This document shows, one piece after another, positions 1 through 7,765 of a stretch of 48,307 nucleotides of DNA; within the stretch, counting starts at the first letter, position 1, and every line of letters starts with the position of its first letter. This DNA is from Actinomycetes bacterium. Lineage in GTDB: Bacteria > Actinomycetota > Acidimicrobiia > Acidimicrobiales > JAMCPL01. Below the pieces are notes generated by a model. It worked only from the letters and a program-made list of their open reading frames with translations, had not been told where the DNA came from and made no database searches. The translations under genes were made by a program, and so were the position numbers. The DNA is taken from assembly GCA_021816935.1 (NCBI GenBank), contig JAKAWR010000015.1, forward strand, positions 1 to 48,307, read 5' to 3'.

Positions 1-121
1 CGTCTACACCTGCCTCTTATCCCTTGAAAACCATGGCGGTGACACAATGAAGATGCGCCCAGGTAGCCCACCCGCACCACAGGCGGTACACAGGCAGAAG
101 ATCATATTCCTGCTTGCGATT
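1..121 (+). repeat. Direct repeat, copy 1 (junction of the tandem two-gene cassette)
   Basis: Positions 1-121 match 1803-1923 at roughly nine positions in ten. The repeat covers the end of one gene and the signal peptide of the next. In copy 1 the junction reads ACAATGAAG, giving an overlapping stop and start. In copy 2 it reads ACAATAAAG, so that start codon is lost. The two copies mark a tandem duplication of a gene pair. Confidence 0.85.
3..50 (+). CDS. C-terminal end of a secreted-protein gene (partial, cut by window edge)
   Basis: Only the last 15 codons are present, ending in TGA at 48-50. The end is nearly identical to that of the 55-residue fragment at 1685-1852 (shared ...SYPL.TMAVTQ), so it is the 3' end of another copy of that gene. 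Its stop overlaps the start of the next gene as ATGA, which indicates translational coupling. The function is unknown; the longer copy has a GYIYPFG...FYGNAGW motif resembling YGDA-type repeats of actinobacterial secreted proteins. Confidence 0.5.
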   Translation, partial: STPASYPLKTMAVTQ

Positions 122-922
122 GGCCTTACATTGAGCCTCGTCTCGTGTGCAAACAGCGAGCCTTGGAAGGGCTTTCACTACCCGCCCCAGCCAAAACTGC
201 CAATGCGCCAGCCCCCTTTTTCTCTGCCTCCTTCGCCACCTTGGAACAAGCTTATTAAGAAGTACCCGGGGCTCTCCCAGACTGGGAGACTTGCGCTTGG
301 AACAAACGGTGGCAAATATGCCTATTCCTATGGAAACGTCGACAATCATGGAGGACTTACCAATCGTGCCTACTACGAGAACCCGGTCTGTACACCGACT
401 GATCTTAAATTCGTAAACATGGGCGGCCAGAAAATAGTAATATTGCACGATGCCATTGATTGGCAGGCAATTGTGCGCAACGTGTCGCGTCGACCATGCT
501 CGATCCTCGATACTGCCCCGTATCCCGGAACCAATGGAAGTACTCTTGGTGACTGCCTGCCTGCCTATATCGTGAGAGACTCTTCGGGACGGACGATTTA
601 TGTAGGGGACGCTGGGAGTTATACGCCGCTTCCCAATAGCCGTCGTATGCCGAAATGTGGTATAGGTCTCGCGGCAACCTTAATTCTTTCTGGAAAGTCC
701 ACTAATAATACAGGATTGGGTGGCATAGTTGAAGCTGGAGATCTGCGCGATGTGTCTGGAGTAGGACCCCCGCCAGGGCGTTACAGCGTAACGGCTATCA
801 TTCCTTCGGGGGCATACCTCACTCCATCCAATTGCCCTTTATGTAAGGGAGCAGGCCAGCCGCTTATTGGCAAGGTGGAGCCCATCTACAGCCCGCCCTT
901 CTACTTTACAATCAAGGATTGA
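47..922 (+). CDS. Putative secreted lipoprotein, DUF4232-like
   Basis: This 291-residue protein has an N-terminal signal peptide with a lipobox-like LVSC (Cys34), so it is probably anchored on the outer face of the membrane. The start at 47 overlaps the stop of the upstream gene (ATGA). After a Pro-rich linker, residues from about 115 contain CTPTDLKF and then NVSRRPC. This pattern of paired cysteines in a beta-sandwich recalls DUF4232 lipoprotein domains; the match is by eye only. The C-terminal part (PGRYSVTAIIPSG ... FYFTIKD) recurs in the fragment at 1362-1675, so the gene belongs to a duplicated family. No catalytic motif is visible and the function is unknown. Confidence 0.7.
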   Translation: MKMRPGSPPAPQAVHRQKIIFLLAIGLTLSLVSCANSEPWKGFHYPPQPKLPMRQPPFSLPPSPPWNKLIKKYPGLSQTGRLALGTNGGKYAYSYGNVDNHGGLTNRAYYENPVCTPTDLKFVNMGGQKIVILHDAIDWQAIVRNVSRRPCSILDTAPYPGTNGSTLGDCLPAYIVRDSSGRTIYVGDAGSYTPLPNSRRMPKCGIGLAATLILSGKSTNNTGLGGIVEAGDLRDVSGVGPPPGRYSVTAIIPSGAYLTPSNCPLCKGAGQPLIGKVEPIYSPPFYFTIKD

Positions 923-926
923 TCGT

Positions 927-1361
927 GTGAATAGTGAGGGGACACATGATTACTGGCTCACGGACAACACAGGCAACTCCTATGCCTTCGGTGACGCCAC
1001 CCAGCTCCACCAGGTAAGTCATCCCAGCGCCCCACCTGAGCACATAGTTTCCTCCAAGTTCCAGGCAAGCGCCGATGGCTTTTGGGGAGTAGATGCCTTT
1101 GGCGGGCTATATACAAATGGCACTGCTCAATACTACGGCTCACCCGGGACATCCCAGGTTCCTTCAAGTAACGTTGGCCGCTATTTCGGCGAATGCGTCT
1201 CTTCAATGGCTGCAATTTATGAAGGTACCGGGTATTACCTGACTACCGGTAACGGATTAGTCTATCCCTATGGTGATGCCGGTTATCCTGGTGCAAATGG
1301 CACTTCTAACAATTCGGCCTACATATGGGACCAAGAAACGGACCGCTGGGGATGTTCCTGA
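927..1361 (+). CDS. Remnant of a YGDA-repeat secreted protein
   Basis: From a GTG at 927, five bases after the preceding stop, this frame encodes about 144 residues. They include SYAFGDA, GFWGVDAFGGLY and GLVYPYGDAGYPG. Such W/Y-x-x-x-x-x-G...YGDA motifs are common in beta-propeller-like secreted proteins of actinobacteria. No signal peptide is present. The frame ends shortly after these repeats, and the following sequence continues in another frame with similarity to the end of the gene at 47-922. It is therefore more likely a truncated or frameshifted copy than an intact gene. No clear ribosome-binding site precedes the GTG. Confidence 0.45.
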   Translation: MNSEGTHDYWLTDNTGNSYAFGDATQLHQVSHPSAPPEHIVSSKFQASADGFWGVDAFGGLYTNGTAQYYGSPGTSQVPSSNVGRYFGECVSSMAAIYEGTGYYLTTGNGLVYPYGDAGYPGANGTSNNSAYIWDQETDRWGCS

Positions 1362-1675
1362 AATCGGGGCAGTCCTTCTTTTATAGCCCCAGGCCTCTCA
1401 CTGTTCAAACCAGCAATATCTTTTATAGAAAACTCCCCGGTACCTACATCGCCCAGGCGGTAATACCACTCGGGTATGTTCCGCCCTTCATCGGTGAACG
1501 GGGAAATCCTCCCACTCGGACGATGTCGATGCTAGGGCGCTGCCCGCATCCACCTGGCAAGAAATGTGCCCTTATCGTCCCAGCACTCCCAGGCGTAAAC
1601 TGGGGCGTGGAGCTGTCTCTGCCGTTCAAGCCCTACTTCTACTACACAAAGCCAGTCATCTTCACGTTGAAATAG
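1362..1675 (+). pseudogene. C-terminal fragment of a paralogue of the 47-922 lipoprotein
   Basis: This frame reads LPGTYIAQAVIPLGY ... FKPYFYYTKPVIFTLK before TAG at 1673-1675. The equivalent region of the lipoprotein at 47-922 is PPGRYSVTAIIPSG ... YSPPFYFTIKD. The N-terminal two thirds, including the signal peptide, are missing, and the upstream sequence belongs to a different gene family in another frame. I read it as a deletion fusion left by recombination between tandem cassettes. Confidence 0.55.
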
Positions 1676-1684
1676 CGAGTAGGA

Positions 1685-1852
1685 ATGGACACCTACTTCG
1701 GCTACATCTATCCCTTCGGACCGAGGGCGGCGTTCTACGGAAACGCCGGTTGGAACTGCCTTGTGGCGCCTTCAATCACCTACGAACAGGCGTGGTCATG
1801 CGCGTCTACACTTGCGTCTTATCCCTTGGAAACCATGGCGGTGACACAATAA
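1685..1852 (+). pseudogene. C-terminal fragment of the first gene of the cassette
   Basis: ATG at 1685 opens a 55-residue frame (MDTYFGYIYPFG ... LETMAVTQ) ending in TAA. Its last 15 residues match the partial gene at the window's left edge. It lacks a signal peptide, and the normal coding region upstream is replaced by a fragment of the other cassette gene. The internal GYIYPFG...FYGNAGW resembles GLVYPYGDAGYPG in the 927-1361 frame, so these belong to one family. Confidence 0.5.
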
Positions 1853-1923
1853 AGATGCGCCCAGGTCGCCCACCCCCACCACAGGCGGTAAGCAGGCAGA
1901 AGATTGTATTCCTGCTTGCGCTC
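1803..1923 (+). repeat. Direct repeat, copy 2
   Basis: Partner of the repeat at 1-121. The ATG that overlaps the upstream stop in copy 1 is ATA here, leaving only an internal ATG at 1855. The similarity ends in the signal peptide where ISL3-like sequence begins, which dates the insertion or deletion after the duplication. Confidence 0.85.
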
Positions 1924-1926
1924 GGT
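1855..1926 (+). pseudogene. Signal-peptide stub of a third lipoprotein copy
   Basis: The stub encodes MRPGRPPPPQAVSRQKIVFL and a few more residues, equivalent to residues 3-26 of the lipoprotein at 47-922. It then runs directly into unrelated sequence that is antisense to a transposase. The lipobox cysteine and the mature protein are gone. Confidence 0.7.
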
Positions 1927-2221
1927 GTCGACACCGATGCGTGCCGGGACGACGTGCGGCTTTCGTGCCAGTCCTCGGGCGACTGCCCGGTCCATGAGGT
2001 ACCACGCCTCGTCCCAGCTGAGCCGGCCCAGCCGGGCGCCACCCTCAACGTCGCACTCTTTCAACACGTCGATGGCGAGGCGGGAGGTGAGCACGCCTGA
2101 ATCGGCTCATCGACTCGACGCAGACGTCGACACGCTGGTCCTCCACGGACAGCTTGACCCGGCTCACCTTCCACGGCTCGAGAAATCCAAGCAGGTGGCG
2201 GTAGAGGTCGATGTCTCGCAT
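1927..2221 (-). pseudogene. Decayed ISL3-family transposase fragment
   Basis: Read on the minus strand from ATG at 2221, the frame begins MRDIDLYRHLLGFLEPWKVS, typical of the N-terminus of ISL3 transposases, and stops soon after. A second frame then continues with LGRLSWDEAWYLMDRAVARG and RKPHVVPARIGVDTE, which match the helix-turn-helix stretch and the first catalytic Asp region (IGVDE) of ISL3 enzymes. The zinc-finger region between them is deleted, and everything after the first Asp is missing. It is a dead relic that truncates the lipoprotein stub beside it. Confidence 0.75.
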
Positions 2222-2518
2222 CCCACCATTGTCGCCCCGGACCTCACCGGCACGGCACTCTGATCACACGTTCGCAGGATTCACTCACTGAATAGCCGGA
2301 AGCGCCCTTATTGTTGATCCTTCTCAGGGGACACCAGGGGTCTGCGTAAACCGGCCGTCAGGCCAGGCAACAACAAGGACGGTATCTATCCGAGGCGTTC
2401 ACAGCTCCCGGGCATCGACAGGCGGGAGGGCCCGAAGAACGGCGGCGGCTCTCCGCACGCAGGCCGCCCACGCCCCCCGCCCCCCCGGCCTGGGCATCGC
2501 TTCGCGGCCGGTGGTAGA
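2222..2518. other. Intergenic stretch without a recognised gene
   Basis: About 300 bases lie between the ISL3 relic and the next lipoprotein gene. I see no credible frame, tRNA or strong hairpin. The last 60 bases are very C/G-rich, with runs of C, just before the GTG start at 2519. Confidence 0.5.
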
Positions 2519-3505
2519 GTGCCTTCTGTGATCAGCAGCTTGGTCCACAGCAACGGCGGCCAAGCGGGCTCACGGCGCGCACGGAACAACATACTCACCG
2601 CCGGGTCGTCGGCGGGCGGCTTACCTCCCGGCGGGTCGCTCTGCGGAGCACTCCTTGCCGGTACGCTGATCACTACCATCCTTATGGTCTCATCCTGCTC
2701 GCCGGCCCGCGTGGACAGCCACGCCACGACCGGCAACCATCGGCCTCCGGCGACTAAGACCGCAACGCAGCACTCATCCGGCACGTCGTCAGCGCAGGGT
2801 ACGACAACCGAGCCTCCCGCGCCGTCACCCGGCAGTACAATCACCGGCCCGCTGGCCAACGGGGGGAGGGTCTCCTTCGAGCTGGTCGCCTTCCAGATCG
2901 GAACTCAGGGCACCGTACTCAATTTCACGAACGGTTACCTGTCGCCCGGCTCTCCGTACCTGGGCCACGGTTCCCTGGGAGGCGATATCCCCGCGGGATA
3001 CGTCTACATGGGCATCGTGACGCGCGAAAGCATCGTCTCAGGTGTGACCGATCTCAGCAACGTGAGCGACGAGTCGCCGATACGGCTGCTCGTAGACCCG
3101 TCAGTCATGTCGCCCGCCGGCGCCAGCTTGGCTTCGACGAGCTGTGCCGCTCCAGCTCAGCCGTCAGGCCCGGCTTCGTCCGGTTCCCAGAGCTCCGGCA
3201 GCTCTACCGGCTACCGAGGCAATTTCCAGCCCAACGCTGCCGGCACGAACTGCGCCGAGGATGAGCTCGAATCGGCGGGACCGATTTCGAACACAGTATC
3301 GATCGGGAGTCCGCCGCCTGCGATCCGGTCGGGCCTTGTCGCCATTTTCTTCGCCGTCCCCCCCTCCATACCTACGAAAGATCTGCGCCTCGGATGGAAG
3401 GTCGTGGACAAAGCAGGCTTTGACGTCAACGCTACGAGCAAGCAGTGGTCAGCCTCCATCCCGCTCACCGGCCACACCAAGGTCACCATCCCGAGTCCCA
3501 GCTGA
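2519..3505 (+). CDS. Putative exported lipoprotein, unknown function
   Basis: This protein of 328 residues starts at GTG 2519. A hydrophobic stretch (about 41-59) ends in VSSC, a lipobox with Cys60, followed by a Ser/Thr/Pro-rich linker to about 115, typical of a cell-wall-spanning tether. The mature region (about 120-328) contains three cysteines at about 200-245 and a Ser/Gly-rich loop. I recognise no family. The long n-region before the membrane segment suggests the true start could be internal. Its 3' end overlaps the convergent acyltransferase gene by 57 bases. Confidence 0.65.
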   Translation: MPSVISSLVHSNGGQAGSRRARNNILTAGSSAGGLPPGGSLCGALLAGTLITTILMVSSCSPARVDSHATTGNHRPPATKTATQHSSGTSSAQGTTTEPPAPSPGSTITGPLANGGRVSFELVAFQIGTQGTVLNFTNGYLSPGSPYLGHGSLGGDIPAGYVYMGIVTRESIVSGVTDLSNVSDESPIRLLVDPSVMSPAGASLASTSCAAPAQPSGPASSGSQSSGSSTGYRGNFQPNAAGTNCAEDELESAGPISNTVSIGSPPPAIRSGLVAIFFAVPPSIPTKDLRLGWKVVDKAGFDVNATSKQWSASIPLTGHTKVTIPSPS

Positions 3506-5050
3506 TACCGCCGCCTTCCGGTCTAGAGTGCTGGCCCCCGGCCCCTTGTTCGACCGCTCTGCCGGCCGCCGGGACCGGGACCGGGACCGGGACCGCTCGA
3601 AAAGCCGCCTATCGCCCAACTCCCCGGTCAGCTCCTCGAACGAGAAGCGCATGCACTCGACCATCAGGGGCAGCGAGCGAACAGCCGCAGTATCCACATG
3701 GATCCCGATGTCGAGCCGGCCTTCCCAGATGACGCCCGTGGTGTTCACCGCCGCGCCGAGGAGCGGCCCGAATGGATAGGAGCTCATGACCTTTGAGCCG
3801 GCAAGGTAGCGCACACTCCTCGCCCCGGCAAGCACGGTCGAGGTGAAGTCGAGCGCGCCGAGCTGCCATCTGACCGCAGCATCGAGAACGGGGGCGGGCA
3901 GGAGCGTGAGCGCGAACGATACCTGCGACAACACACCGGCAGCGGCCGCCCTGCGGGCGATCTCGAGCCTGCCATGCAGTCCGCTCGCCTGGTCCATGAC
4001 ACTCCCGCCTGCCGGTACGAGCACGCGTGCCGGAAAGAAGTGATTGCCGGAGCCTTCGCCGCCGGAGCTCACGATCAGCGGATATCCCATCCGGAGTTCG
4101 CCACAGCTCTCACCGAGAGCCCGATGGTAGTAACCGATTGCCCGCGCCACGGCCACGGCGCTCAACTCTCCCCTGCTCACGCCGAAATGCCTGGCAGCGT
4201 GGAGTAGCGCCCCGGATGGCATCGAGAGCACCGCGAAGCCGCTGCTTCCCGACCGCGGCCTCATCATGCGGGATCCAGGATGACGCGCAAGCGAGAGCTG
4301 CGATCCCAGCTCCCTCGCTACCTCCACAACCGCGGCGAACGACTGGACCGTCCGGCGCGGATCCCGCACGGCAGCCAGGGCGACGCCGGCGATTCTCGAC
4401 GCCGGCGCGACCACGGGTGAAAGAATACTTTCGAGCGCCTTACCCGAAGCGGCCCTGCTCCCGCGTAACGGTGCCGGGAGGACCGCGCCTGGCCGGACCG
4501 CGCCATCTGCCGCGACAAGCGGCACCTCTGCGCCGTCCGCCGGCCCTGACGCCGACCCGCCAGGATCGCGGTCCGTAAACGCCATAGCTATCTGCAGCCA
4601 ACCCATGCCGTCGGCCAGGCAGTGGTGAACCCTCTGAACCAGAGCGGCCGGCCCCTGGCCGCTTCCCGCCATGACAGTCATCTCCCACGGATGGCCCGAC
4701 ATGTCGAGCGGCGTCTGCGCAAGCATTGTGGTCAGCTGGAGAACGTTGGCGCGGGTTACCGTTCCGTCCACTTGGAGGCTCCGCACGGCGGCATCCGGCC
4801 GTAAAGAGCCGGTATCAACCCACCGGGGCCCGGCGAGAGCCGGACTCATCGCTCCCAGTGGCGCTCCATCGATCCGCTGACTCAGCCGCGGGAACCTCGA
4901 CGCCAGCTGAGCCGCACGGTTACGGATCCTCCAGATGTCAGGCTTCCCGTCGAGAACGGAGACACTTGAGAAGTCCGCACGCATCCCGGGGACACGATCG
5001 AGCCACCAGATCAGGGAATCGAAACTTCCCAGCCGTTCACGCTGCGCCAT
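3449..5050 (-). CDS. Wax ester synthase / diacylglycerol acyltransferase (WS/DGAT)
   Basis: The product (533 residues) would join fatty acyl-CoA to an alcohol or diacylglycerol, making storage wax esters or triacylglycerol. The active-site HHxxxDG motif is present as HHCLADG (His142, His143, Asp147), and the N-terminal FDSLIWWLDR stretch fits the family. Length is slightly above the usual 450-480 residues because of an Arg/Ser/Gly-rich C-terminal tail. That tail arises from a GGGACC repeat and reads into the convergent lipoprotein gene. A strong AGGAGGTGA lies 7 bases before the ATG, which supports the start. The acyl-CoA synthetase at 38.6 kb could supply substrate, but it is far away. Confidence 0.9.
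   Translation of the reverse strand: MAQRERLGSFDSLIWWLDRVPGMRADFSSVSVLDGKPDIWRIRNRAAQLASRFPRLSQRIDGAPLGAMSPALAGPRWVDTGSLRPDAAVRSLQVDGTVTRANVLQLTTMLAQTPLDMSGHPWEMTVMAGSGQGPAALVQRVHHCLADGMGWLQIAMAFTDRDPGGSASGPADGAEVPLVAADGAVRPGAVLPAPLRGSRAASGKALESILSPVVAPASRIAGVALAAVRDPRRTVQSFAAVVEVARELGSQLSLARHPGSRMMRPRSGSSGFAVLSMPSGALLHAARHFGVSRGELSAVAVARAIGYYHRALGESCGELRMGYPLIVSSGGEGSGNHFFPARVLVPAGGSVMDQASGLHGRLEIARRAAAAGVLSQVSFALTLLPAPVLDAAVRWQLGALDFTSTVLAGARSVRYLAGSKVMSSYPFGPLLGAAVNTTGVIWEGRLDIGIHVDTAAVRSLPLMVECMRFSFEELTGELGDRRLFERSRSRSRSRRPAERSNKGPGASTLDRKAAVSAGTRDGDLGVAGERDGG
3571..3594. repeat. GGGACC hexanucleotide array (4 units)
   Basis: Four perfect tandem copies of GGGACC lie inside the 3' end of the acyltransferase gene. 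On the coding strand they give alternating Arg and Ser in the dispensable tail. The G3-N3 spacing is the same as in the much longer array in arsC. Confidence 0.9.
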
Positions 5051-5405
5051 GGCAATCTCACCTCCTCACGCCGAGCGAGGCCGCGGGCCCACCCCGGGGC
5101 CCGCACCCGCAAACCGTTCTCTTAGAGTCTTGCACTCTGCGCGGGAAATCGCGATCTCAACGCTCCAGCGCCCTACAACTCTGGGACTCCGGCGTCACGG
5201 CCGCGAAACCGACCCAACTGTATGATTATGCGACCCTCGGAGGCCATTGTCCAGAGCTTCCGAGCAATTTGGCGAAACACACCTCTGAACTGGTATGCAC
5301 TCCCTCTCTTGCTCTCTCCGGATGCCGCGTAATCGTTCGCCGATATTATTTTGGGGGGCACCGTCGCCTGTCTCGGAGCGATCCACGCCTGTTGGCATTG
5401 CCCGG
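5051..5405. other. Intergenic region upstream of the acyltransferase
   Basis: The region holds the ribosome-binding site and presumably the promoter of the minus-strand acyltransferase. Toward the right it leads to the broken ABC-transporter gene. I see no gene or structured RNA in it. Confidence 0.5.
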
Positions 5406-6269
5406 ATGAGCTACCGCGGACCTCTGCTCCAGCTCGTGGAGGTCAGCAAGTGCTACAGGCGGGGACCGGAGAACATGGCCGCGGCGGACCGGATCAACCT
5501 CGAGATCGAACCCGGCGAGCTCGTGGCACTCATGGGACCGAGCGGTTCGGGCAAGTCACCCATTCTCCAGCACGCAGAAAAGCAACCCGATCCGGCAATA
5601 GCGGGGGCGGTCGGCCTGCGAGCGAGACGGATCGACATGGTCGGTGAGCCGTCGGGAAGGCGCCGTATCGAGACGGCAACGCTTGGTATATCCCGTCTCG
5701 GGATCGCCGTCTTTGCAACGATGGCCGCAACCGGCATGGCCCTCTGCTGGCTTGCCCAGCACGGAGGAGCCCTCCGCATCCCGGGCAGACCACGCTCGTC
5801 GCCCCGGGTGGCGGTCTCATGACGGGGAGGTTGGATCTTTCTCGCCGGGCTCAGCGCCGATATTGCACCCTTCTGGGACATCCAGGACATCCAGTACGTG
5901 CTGCCGTTCGTCGTTTTCATCACGGTTCTGTCGACACTGCTCCTCATGGGCGCCCAGCGCCGCCGCAAGATGGCTCTACTCGTCGCCATCGGTCTCCCGC
6001 CTCGAAGCCTTGCGGGAATAGTCTCGCTGGAGGCGCTCGCAGCCGGCGTTATCGGGTCCGTCCTCGGTTCGGCGGTCAGCGTCGGGCTCTTCTGGGGGCT
6101 GTCCCTGCTCTTCCCGGTCGTGATCGGTTACGTCGATCCCTTCAGGACTGATCCGCTGTCGCTCGCTATCTACGGGGCCGCGGCCGTCGGTGTCGTCGTT
6201 GCGGCGTCGCTGCTGCCCGCGTGGTGCGTAGGCCGGATCGAGGTGCCGACCACACTTCAGTACGAATAG
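5406..6269 (+). pseudogene. Broken ABC transporter: MacB/LolD-type ATPase start joined to an FtsX-type permease end
   Basis: From ATG 5406 the frame begins as a LolD/MacB-type ATPase (LLQLVEVSKCYRRG...). Walker A is GPSGSGKS, but the next residue is Pro instead of the usual Thr. After about 60 residues the ATPase signature, Walker B and H-loop are missing. The frame continues with a membrane-like segment, meets an in-frame TGA at 5820-5822, and then resumes in the same frame. The resumed part encodes the end of an FtsX-like permease with three membrane segments (PFVVFITVLSTLLLMGA, LEALAAGVIGSVLGSAVSVG, IYGAAAVGVVVAASLLPAW) and ends ...PTTLQYE. A large deletion fused ATPase and permease genes of one export operon. 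It is non-functional as read; stop readthrough is unlikely. Confidence 0.75.
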
Positions 6270-6607
6270 CCGGTTCGAGGAAGAGGGAGGTTTCTTCACA
6301 ATCCGGCAGCGTTGTCACGCCCAGGGGCGATCCAGGGCCGGTTTCAACCCCTCCCCCCTTGACTCGACCGTTACACTTACAAACGGAGGGTGATAAAACG
6401 CTGGCGGGTAATCGACGGTGCAGAGCGAGCAGGCGGCGGAGGCAGCTGTAGAAGTGACAAGAGAACGCGGGCCGTTGGCGCAGGCGCAACAAGTGGCGAT
6501 GGCGATCGGACGGAAAAGTATTCAGAACGAGGTGCGCCGGGAGGAGCGGGCCTCGGGCAGCGAGTGCTATTACGTAAGCGACGTGGAAGAAGGAGTGTTC
6601 CGTACAG
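6270..6607. other. Leader region of the sigma-factor gene
   Basis: This stretch holds a possible 66-codon frame (GTG 6418 to TGA 6618) that runs 11 bases into the sigma gene. It has no ribosome-binding site and no recognisable family, so I do not call it a gene. AAGGAG at 6590-6595 is the likely ribosome-binding site of the sigma factor. A TTGACT hexamer near 6359 may be a -35 box, but no good -10 follows. Confidence 0.4.
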
Positions 6608-7546
6608 GTGGTCAATGAGCGGATCGATAGGGACGACGAAGACCTGGTTAGGCTATACCTGACCGATATTGGCCAGTACCCACTACTTACCAAAGACGAC
6701 GAGGTGCGCTTGGCTCAGGCCATCGAAACAGGCAGGGAGGCCGTAGCGGAAATCGAGAAGAGCGGCAAGGGCCTTGCCACCAGGCAGAAGCGCGAGCTCA
6801 AGCGCAAAGTGCGCCAGGGCGAGGATGCACAGCAGGCCTTCGTCAAGTCCAACCTCCGGCTCGTCGTTTCGATTGCAAAGAAATACCAGGCTTCGGGTCT
6901 GCCGCTTCTCGACCTGATCCAGGAGGGCAACCTGGGCCTCATGCACGCGGTGGAGAAGTTCGACTGGCGCAAGGGATTCAAGTTCTCCACGTATGCCACC
7001 TGGTGGATCAGGCAGGCAATCACAAGAGGGATAGCGAACACGGGAAGGACTATCCGCCTTCCGGTACATGCCGGCGACACGTTGACGAGGGTCCAGAAGG
7101 CACAGGCGAGGCTGGAGCTCAAGCTGGGCAGGCCGGCCACCCTGGCAGAGCTCGGCATCGAAGTGGAGTTGCCTGAGGAGAAGCTGGTCGAGGCGCTGCG
7201 GTTCCGGGCAGAGCCGCTCTCGCTGTCGGAGCCCCTGCGAGAGGACGGAGATGCGGAGCTCGGCGATGTGGTGGAGGATCGTTCCGCGGAATCCCCGTTC
7301 GAGGTGGCAGCGGTGGCGCTCCTTCCCGATGAGATCAACAAGTTGCTGTCTCCCCTGGACTCGAGGGAGCGCGACATCCTCAAGCTGCGCTTCGGCCTCG
7401 ACCGCGGTGAACCACGTACGCTGGAAGAGGTCGGTGAGCACTTCGACCTGACCCGAGAGCGAATACGTCAGATCGAGGCGAGGGCCATGTCGAAGTTGCG
7501 GCACCCTTCCTCCGATACCGGAGCGCGTGACCTGCTTACCGTTTGA
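6608..7546 (+). CDS. Sigma-70 family RNA polymerase sigma factor (RpoD/SigB-like, group 1-2)
   Basis: The 312-residue protein directs RNA polymerase to promoters. Region 1.2 is [17 protein letters not shown]. Regions 2.1-2.4 include [16 protein letters not shown], the core-binding [21 protein letters not shown] and the DNA-melting [16 protein letters not shown]. Region 3 follows, and region 4.2 is [20 protein letters not shown]. It lacks the long acidic N-terminal extension of primary actinobacterial sigma factors, so a group 2 (HrdD/SigB-like) role is likely. A primary role cannot be excluded without the rest of the genome. The start is GTG at 6608, 12 bases after AAGGAG. A GC-rich hairpin follows the stop. 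Confidence 0.95.
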   Translation: MVNERIDRDDEDLVRLYLTDIGQYPLLTKDDEVRLAQAIETGREAVAEIEKSGKGLATRQKRELKRKVRQGEDAQQAFVKSNLRLVVSIAKKYQASGLPLLDLIQEGNLGLMHAVEKFDWRKGFKFSTYATWWIRQAITRGIANTGRTIRLPVHAGDTLTRVQKAQARLELKLGRPATLAELGIEVELPEEKLVEALRFRAEPLSLSEPLREDGDAELGDVVEDRSAESPFEVAAVALLPDEINKLLSPLDSRERDILKLRFGLDRGEPRTLEEVGEHFDLTRERIRQIEARAMSKLRHPSSDTGARDLLTV

Positions 7547-7551
7547 CGGAA

Positions 7552-7583
7552 CCCCCCGGGGGTGAATTAGCCCCCCCGGGGGG
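7552..7583 (+). terminator. GC hairpin after the sigma-factor gene
   Basis: Five bases past the stop, CCCCCCGGGGG pairs with CCCCCGGGGGG across a short AT-rich loop (TGAATTAG). The stem is very stable, but no T-run follows, so it would be a non-canonical terminator or a 3'-end stabiliser. Confidence 0.5.
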
Positions 7584-7672
7584 ATTGAAGGGGCCCACCT
7601 GGAGCCTGGCAATCAAGCGGGTCCTTTGCCCGGCGCTCAATAGCTGGCACTCGGAATGGTAAGCTCTCCCGC

Positions 7673-7747
7673 ATGAAGAAGCTACTTATCATCGCCATCC
7701 TTGTGGGACTGGGTATCGTCGCCGCCAGGCGTTACCTCGACGCCTGA
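7673..7747 (+). CDS. Putative 24-residue membrane microprotein
   Basis: ATG 7673 encodes MKKLLIIAILVGLGIVAARR and four more residues (YLDA). It is a single hydrophobic helix with two Lys in front and two Arg behind, which is how very small single-pass membrane proteins look. Similar very short MKKLL... proteins occur in actinobacteria (for example the DLW-39 family), but the terminal DLW is absent here. The spacing to AAGCTCTC upstream is not a convincing ribosome-binding site. It lies between the sigma factor and the convergent phosphatase. Confidence 0.45.
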   Translation: MKKLLIIAILVGLGIVAARRYLDA

Positions 7748-7765
7748 CCAGGCCGCCGGCCGGCG

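Noticed and set aside
5820-5822. Programmed readthrough or selenocysteine at the in-frame TGA
   Set aside because: The ATPase half is already deleted and has a changed Walker A; no selenocysteine element is visible.
6418-6618. 66-codon frame before the sigma factor
   Set aside because: No ribosome-binding site, no recognisable family, and it runs into the sigma gene in another frame.
6683-7612. 309-codon frame antisense to the sigma factor
   Set aside because: It mirrors the conserved sigma gene; open antisense frames are common at high GC.
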